A stretch of DNA of 64,000 bases from Elusimicrobiota bacterium. Lineage in GTDB: Bacteria > Elusimicrobiota > Elusimicrobia > UBA1565. The stretch is taken from NCBI GenBank assembly GCA_041660925.1, contig JBAZVI010000005.1, positions 186,001-250,000 of the forward strand. The letters run 5' to 3'. Of this stretch, positions 59,516 through 64,000 are shown piece after piece (within the stretch, counting starts at the first letter, position 1; each line of letters starts with the position of its first letter). Both the position numbers and the translations under genes were made by a program. The notes beneath the pieces are model-generated. The model searched no databases, was not told the DNA's origin, and saw nothing but the letters and a program-made list of their open reading frames with translations.

Positions 59516-60987
59516 TTGATGACCACGATCTTCTCGACGGAATTGAGCTTCGGACCGACGACGCGCAGCAGGTAGACGCCGCTGGCGACGATGTTGCCGA
59601 TGGAGGTGCGGCCGGGCCAGTTCATGGTGGTGTTGCCGATCGGCACCGGGCCGTCGTAGAGCGTGGCGACGAGGCCTCCGGTGACCGTGTAGAGCTTCAC
59701 GCTCAGCTCTCCCGGCACGAAGGTCTTCACGGTGATCTTCGCGGTGCCGCCCTTCAACGGGCGGAAGACGTTGTCGAGGATGTCGATCTCGCCCGGCGGG
59801 ACGTCGATGAACAGGGCGTGGACCAGCGTCCCGCTGTAGCCGTCCGCGTCGCTCATCACGAGGTTCCACCAGCCGTTGGAGCGGCCGAGGGGGTCGAAGG
59901 AGCCCGTGTAGGTGAGGTCGTCGGTCCGGGACAGGGAGAAGGCCGTCATGGAGCTGGAGCCGGCGTAGAAGGAGAGCGTCGTGACGGGGCCGAAGATCTC
60001 CCCGGTCAGAGTGAAGGTCTGCGAGCTCTGGTTGAGCAGCGCGCTCCTCGGGGTCATCGACTGCGGAAGAGGGGTCAGGGTCAGCGCGCTCGAGACGAAG
60101 GCGTTCGTCGAGCCGTCCGGCATGAAGGTCGGGAACATGCGCCAGCGCCAGGTCTCGGTGGCGCGCACGACCACGGCTCCGAGGAGCGTCGCGTCCGCGG
60201 GGGTCGTCGTCAGGCGCAGGTCGGCTTCCTCGGAGAAGCTCGTTCCCGCCGCCGAGATCGCCGAGCGCACCATCGCGGCCGTCGTCAGGGCCTCGAGGGG
60301 CTGGGTGAAGTAGAGGCGCACGCGCGCGTCGGTGAGGGAGGTCACCGAGACCGACCAGGCGCGCGTGTCGAGGACGACGCCCTCGTCCAGGAAGGTCCAG
60401 CCGCCGTCGGTGGAGGAAGCGCTGTACATGCGGTAGCCGTCGCGGGTGTTGCCTCCGTTCTTGTCCGCGATGTAGTAGAGCCGTACCACCGTGTCGCTGA
60501 AGCGCAGGGGGGCGAGCGCCCCGATGTAGGCCGCGCCCCCGTTGCGGCGCAGACGCACGCCGTTCTCCTTGCCCCAGACGAGGCCGTTCGTCGAGGTGGC
60601 GCTGAGGATGCTGTAGTAGCCGGCCGTGCTTACGCCGACGTAGTACATGCGCAGGCCGCCGACAGGGCTCGTCGTGGACATCACGCCCAGGGCGGTGATC
60701 GAGGAGGCGTCGAGCTCGACGACGGGCCCCGTGGTGAGGCGGAACCCGGCGTCGTCGGACCAGTGAAGCTGGTCGGCGGAGGTCGCCGAGAGGACGCTGT
60801 AGGAGTCCGAGCTCACGTAGGCGCGCCAGCCCGGGCCGCCCTGGACGACGGCGTGCAGGGTCATCGTGCTCAGCATGGTCGTATGCTCGGCCGTGAAGAG
60901 CGGCTGGGCGCGGGCGCAGACGGCCGTCCACAAGAGGACGGCCGCCGTCCCGAGGATGCGCAGGGGACGAACGGAGAGAAGCCTCAT
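59512..60987 (-). CDS. Secreted beta-propeller protein with a C-terminal FlgD-Ig/sorting-like domain
   Basis: A 491-residue protein with a signal peptide (1-28). Residues 35-310 are repeats of the sort found in five-bladed propellers: WSDDAGFRLTTGPVV, LRMYYVGVSTAGYYSIL, VWGKENGVRLRRNG, VRLYYIADKNGG, VRLYFTQPLEAL. A beta domain follows. The last ~85 residues (NVFRPLKGGTAKITV, VKLYTVTGGLVATL, GVYLLRVVGPKL) match the FlgD-Ig/C-terminal sorting pattern. It has a canonical promoter (61042-61070). Co-translated with the PorV-like gene. Confidence 0.75.
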   Translation of the reverse strand: MRLLSVRPLRILGTAAVLLWTAVCARAQPLFTAEHTTMLSTMTLHAVVQGGPGWRAYVSSDSYSVLSATSADQLHWSDDAGFRLTTGPVVELDASSITALGVMSTTSPVGGLRMYYVGVSTAGYYSILSATSTNGLVWGKENGVRLRRNGGAAYIGALAPLRFSDTVVRLYYIADKNGGNTRDGYRMYSASSTDGGWTFLDEGVVLDTRAWSVSVTSLTDARVRLYFTQPLEALTTAAMVRSAISAAGTSFSEEADLRLTTTPADATLLGAVVVRATETWRWRMFPTFMPDGSTNAFVSSALTLTPLPQSMTPRSALLNQSSQTFTLTGEIFGPVTTLSFYAGSSSMTAFSLSRTDDLTYTGSFDPLGRSNGWWNLVMSDADGYSGTLVHALFIDVPPGEIDILDNVFRPLKGGTAKITVKTFVPGELSVKLYTVTGGLVATLYDGPVPIGNTTMNWPGRTSIGNIVASGVYLLRVVGPKLNSVEKIVVIK

Positions 60988-61041
60988 CAGATCGGAGGTG
61001 GGCGCTCGTACGGAGAGCGCGCGGCGGGGTGCCCGAAGGGA

Positions 61042-61070
61042 AGTGTAGCGGTCGGACCCCTTCCTGTCAA
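61042..61070 (-). promoter_or_regulatory. Promoter of the propeller-PorV operon
   Basis: On the minus strand: TTGACA (61065-61070), 17-base spacer and TACACT (61042-61047). It is arranged divergently with the ispH promoter and is one of the few complete consensus promoters in the window. Confidence 0.75.
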
Positions 61071-61089
61071 TAGAAGAGGATGGGGAAGG

Positions 61090-61095
61090 TATAAT
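61090..61095 (+). promoter_or_regulatory. -10 box of the ispH fusion gene (leaderless type)
   Basis: A perfect TATAAT, then 6 bases to the ATG at 61102. The clearest example of the near-zero leader arrangement. Confidence 0.65.
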
Positions 61096-61101
61096 CTCCA
61101 T

Positions 61102-62826
61102 ATGAGGAAGGATGCGGACGTCGTGCTGGCGCAGACGGCGGGCTTCTGCCCGGGCGTCAAGAAGGCCATCGACTGCGTCCTGGCCCTGGCGGAGGCGGGC
61201 AAGGCGCCCATCTACACGCTCGGTCCGCTCATCCACAACAAGCAGGTCATCGAGACGCTCGAGCAGAAGGGGATCCGCGCCGTGGAGTCCCTCGACGAGG
61301 TCCGCGGGAAGCGCGGAGTCATCGTCATCCGTGCGCACGGCATCACCCCGGAGCGCGAGCGCGAGCTCCGCGGCCTGGGCCTGGAGGTCGTCGACTCGAC
61401 CTGCCCGCTGGTCAAGAACGTGCACTCCGTCATCACCGAGCAGGCCGCGCGCGGCTGCGCGACGGTCATCGTGGGGGATGAAGGCCACGCCGAGGTCGTC
61501 GGACTGCAGGGCTATGCGGGCGGGAAGGCCTTCGTCGTCGCAGGCCCGGAGGAGGCGCTCTCTCTCCCGGCCTTCGAGAAGGTCAACATCGTCGCGCAGA
61601 CCACGCAGGAGGAGGACGTCTTCGCGCGGACCGTGGAGGTCGTCCGCTCCAGGGCCCGCGAGACCGTCGTCTCCAACACCATCTGCAAGCCCACGCGCGA
61701 CCGCCAGCGCGAGACCCTCGAGCTCGCGGGGGGCGTCGACCTCATGGTCATCGTCGGCGGCCGGCACTCGGCCAACACGGCGCGGCTGAGCGCGCTCTGC
61801 CGGCGGCTCTGCCCGAACACCGCGCACATCGAGACCGACGAGGAGCTCGACCTCATGAGCGTCCGGCGCGCCCGCCGCATCGGGATCACCGCCGGCGCGT
61901 CCACCCCGGGCTGGATGACCGACCGGGTCCTCGAGCGCATCCGGCAGGCGCGCACGCGCGAGGCGGACTCCCTGGGAGGCCTCGCGACGAAGGCCCTCGA
62001 GTTCCTCATCGGCTCCTGCGCCTACGCGGGGCTCTCCGCCGTCGGCCTCACCTACGTCTGCATGAAGCTTCAGGGCTGCCGCATCGATAACCGGCTCCTC
62101 GTGCTGGCCGGACTCTTCGTCTTCAGTCTCCACATCATCAACCGCGTCACGGGTCAGGGAGCGGGCGGCGGTGAGAACCACCGGGCCGAGTTCGTCCAGA
62201 AGCACCGTTGGTCCCTCATCGCCGCCGGGCTGGGCTCGGGCCTCGGGGCGATGGGCCTGGCCTTCTATCTCGACGCCCGTCTTTTCGCCATGGTCGCTCT
62301 CTGCTGGCTGCTCGGGGCCCTCTATCCTTTCCGGCCGCTCAAGGGCCTCACGGGCCTGGTCGGATTCCCCGCCTCGCGCGACATCGTCACCGCCCTGGGC
62401 TGGGGCTTCGTCTGCGCCTACCTGCCCGCGCTGCATCAGGGCATCGTCTTCACGAAGGCCAACCACCTGGCCGTCTTCTTCGTCTTCCTCCTGGTCTTCA
62501 TCCGCTCCGTCATGCTGGGCATCAGCGACGTGCACAGCGACATGATCGTCGGACGCGAGAACTTCTACAAGGCCATGGGGCCGCGGACCACGCACGCGAC
62601 GCTCGGGGCCATCCAGGCGCTGCTGACCGGCATCCTCGTGGCGCTGCTCGTGATGGGCTGGAAGAGCCGCCTCGTCGGAGCCCTCCTCGTCGGCGACCTC
62701 CTCTTCGTCGCGGGCTCGGCCCTCTATTACGCCCGGCGACTGACCAAGGGCTTCTGGGCGGAGGCCGGGGTGGACGGGCAGTTCATGCTCCTGGCGCTCC
62801 TCACCTGGCTCAGCGGCCGGATCTGA
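61102..62826 (+). CDS. ispH: IspH fused to a UbiA-like membrane domain
   Basis: A 574-residue fusion. Residues 1-285 are 4-hydroxy-3-methylbut-2-enyl diphosphate reductase, the last step of the MEP isoprenoid pathway. The iron-sulfur cysteines are C16, C101 and C195. Active-site residues H45, H79, H129, E131, and the SAN/STP motifs are all present. Residues 300-574 have about eight membrane helices of UbiA prenyltransferase type: LYPFRPLKGLTG, FPASRDIVTALGW, and the second acidic motif SDVHSDMIVGRENFYK (D476, D480). The first UbiA NDxxD motif is missing (HIINRVTGQ, no Asp), so the second half may bind prenyl substrate without transferring it. The fusion was not familiar to me. Confidence 0.85.
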   Translation: MRKDADVVLAQTAGFCPGVKKAIDCVLALAEAGKAPIYTLGPLIHNKQVIETLEQKGIRAVESLDEVRGKRGVIVIRAHGITPERERELRGLGLEVVDSTCPLVKNVHSVITEQAARGCATVIVGDEGHAEVVGLQGYAGGKAFVVAGPEEALSLPAFEKVNIVAQTTQEEDVFARTVEVVRSRARETVVSNTICKPTRDRQRETLELAGGVDLMVIVGGRHSANTARLSALCRRLCPNTAHIETDEELDLMSVRRARRIGITAGASTPGWMTDRVLERIRQARTREADSLGGLATKALEFLIGSCAYAGLSAVGLTYVCMKLQGCRIDNRLLVLAGLFVFSLHIINRVTGQGAGGGENHRAEFVQKHRWSLIAAGLGSGLGAMGLAFYLDARLFAMVALCWLLGALYPFRPLKGLTGLVGFPASRDIVTALGWGFVCAYLPALHQGIVFTKANHLAVFFVFLLVFIRSVMLGISDVHSDMIVGRENFYKAMGPRTTHATLGAIQALLTGILVALLVMGWKSRLVGALLVGDLLFVAGSALYYARRLTKGFWAEAGVDGQFMLLALLTWLSGRI

Positions 62827-64000
62827 TGGTCGACCTCCTTCTCAAGAACGGGCTGATCCGCACGCTGGACCCGGCGCGTCCGCTCGCCCGCAGCGTCGCC
62901 TGCGCGGACGGGAGGGTCGCCGCGCTCGACGAGGATCCGCCGGCCGCGCGCGTCGTCGACCTGCAGGGCGCGACGGCCGTGCCCGGGCTCGTGGACGCCC
63001 ACGTCCACCTTCTCTGGCTCGGGAGACGGCGTCTCGAGCTCGACCTCGCGGGGGTGCGCGACGGCGTCGAGCTGCTGCGCCGCGTCGCGCAGAGGGCGCG
63101 GACCCTGCCGCCCGGCGCCTGGCTGCGCGGCGGCGGACACGAGCTGCGCGAGCCCCCGCCGGCCCGGGAGCTCTCGGAAGCCGCCGGGGGGCGGCCGGTC
63201 TGGCTGCTGCGCCGCGACCTCCACTCCGGCCTCGCCAGCACCCGCGCGCTCGAACTCGCCGGTCCCGCGCTCGCGGGGGCTCCGGCGGGGACGGTCCGCG
63301 CGGGAGGGACCTTGCTCGTCGAGGAGGCGGCGGCGCTCATGGAGCGCGTCGCGCCCCGCCCGGGGGCGCGGGAGGCCTTCCTCACCGCGCAGAAGGAGGC
63401 GCTCGCGGCGGGACTCACCGCCGTCCACGAGGCCTGGGTGGACGAGGAGTCTCTCGCGGACCTGCGGGGGATGGATGCCGACGGCGGGCTGCGTCTGCGC
63501 GTGCACGCCATGGTCCACGACGGGGACCCTGCGCGTCTGGCCGCCTTCCTGCGCGCGAACAAGCCCACCGCGGGGAAGCGGCTCGTCGTCCGGGCCGCCA
63601 AGCTCTTCCTCGACGGCTCGCTCGGCTCGCGCACCTGCTGGACCTCGGACCCGCCCCTGGGGGGGCCGCGTCTGAGCGACGCCGCCTTCTCGGAGGTCGC
63701 CCGCGCGGCGCTCGCCGGCGGCTGGCAGCTCTGCGTGCACGCCATCGGCGACCTCGCCGTGCGCCAGGCCCTCGGCGTCTACGAGCGCCTCGCGCCGCCT
63801 CCGGAGCTGCGCTGGCGCATCGAGCACCTCCAGCACGTGCACCCCTCCGACTTCCCGCGGCTTCCCCGCTGGCTCTGCTCCATCCAGCCCGGTCACTGCG
63901 CCGACGACCTCGCCGCCGCGCGGGGAGCGCTCTGCGCCGCGCTCGCGGAGGGAACGCACGCCTGGCGCCGCATGGGCCGGCTCGTCCTGGGCACCGACGC
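62826..64000 (+). CDS. YtcJ-like amidohydrolase (3' end outside window)
   Basis: Partial: 391 residues are visible and the frame is still open at 64000. It is a metal-dependent amidohydrolase of the YtcJ/Amidohydro_3 type. The N-terminal beta-sandwich starts MVDLLLKNGLIRTLDP. Metal ligands: HxH in VDAHVHLLW, Lys-like KLFLDGSLGSR region, HAIGD and RIEHLQHV. The expected last motif (LGTDxP) is just reached at the window edge (VLGTDA). The ATG shares its A with the stop of the ispH fusion (TGATG), so it is co-transcribed with it. Substrate unknown. Confidence 0.88.
   Translation, partial: MVDLLLKNGLIRTLDPARPLARSVACADGRVAALDEDPPAARVVDLQGATAVPGLVDAHVHLLWLGRRRLELDLAGVRDGVELLRRVAQRARTLPPGAWLRGGGHELREPPPARELSEAAGGRPVWLLRRDLHSGLASTRALELAGPALAGAPAGTVRAGGTLLVEEAAALMERVAPRPGAREAFLTAQKEALAAGLTAVHEAWVDEESLADLRGMDADGGLRLRVHAMVHDGDPARLAAFLRANKPTAGKRLVVRAAKLFLDGSLGSRTCWTSDPPLGGPRLSDAAFSEVARAALAGGWQLCVHAIGDLAVRQALGVYERLAPPPELRWRIEHLQHVHPSDFPRLPRWLCSIQPGHCADDLAAARGALCAALAEGTHAWRRMGRLVLGTD

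Overview
The window is very GC-rich, densely packed bacterial chromosome from around the replication origin. Short stretches of much higher AT lie upstream of parA and upstream of dnaA. The cell appears to be Gram-negative: there is a PorV-like outer-membrane protein, a secreted protein with a C-terminal sorting-type domain, and very many proteins with signal peptides. The gene set (dnaA-dnaN-dciA-gyrB-gyrA, an HPr kinase/RapZ/mannose-family PTS operon, a bacterial deoxyhypusine-synthase-like protein, many secreted Ala/Arg-rich unknowns) fits a high-GC, free-living member of Elusimicrobiota best. That assignment is an inference from gene content; there is no rRNA to confirm it.

Layout. 1-5 kb: a compound palindromic repeat next to rpmB, a hydroxyacid dehydrogenase, recG and small exported proteins. 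5-18 kb: an exported protein/metH/HEAT-repeat operon, a DUF350 membrane protein, coaD leading an operon of membrane and exported proteins, and an M14 carboxypeptidase cluster ending at a CAT-anticodon tRNA. 18-24 kb: a basic histone-H1-like protein, tatD, an exported degenerate HAD protein, a deoxyhypusine-synthase-like protein and a convergent agmatinase-family gene followed in frame by a zinc-ribbon reading frame. 24-30 kb: parA-parB with two parS sites, asd and exported proteins. 30-34 kb: serS and rtcB. 34-42 kb: gyrA, gyrB, dciA, dnaN and dnaA, all on the minus strand, with a candidate oriC upstream of dnaA. 42-53 kb: one long plus-strand run hpf-hprK-rapZ-EIIA-EIIB-EIIC-EIID-ptsH-ptsI-lepA-lepB-nfeD, most genes overlapping by ATGA or GTGA. 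53-64 kb: a transglutaminase-like protein, M28 peptidase, orphan histidine kinase, HAD hydrolase, PGRP-type amidase lipoprotein, PorV-like protein with its putative secreted partner, an IspH-UbiA-like fusion and a truncated amidohydrolase.

How it works together. The 42-49 kb operon encodes a complete phosphorelay (EI, HPr, EIIA/B/C/D of the mannose family) together with the HPr kinase that modulates it and RapZ. The 34-42 kb block plus parABS provides initiation, clamp, topoisomerase and segregation functions; recF is absent from its usual place. Housekeeping genes (metH, coaD, asd, serS) are repeatedly co-transcribed with exported proteins of unknown function. Gene expression signals are distinctive: TATAAT/TAGAAT boxes often lie only 4-9 bases from the start codon, implying many leaderless or near-leaderless mRNAs, and several genes end in strong hairpins without a U-tract whose stem begins at the stop codon.
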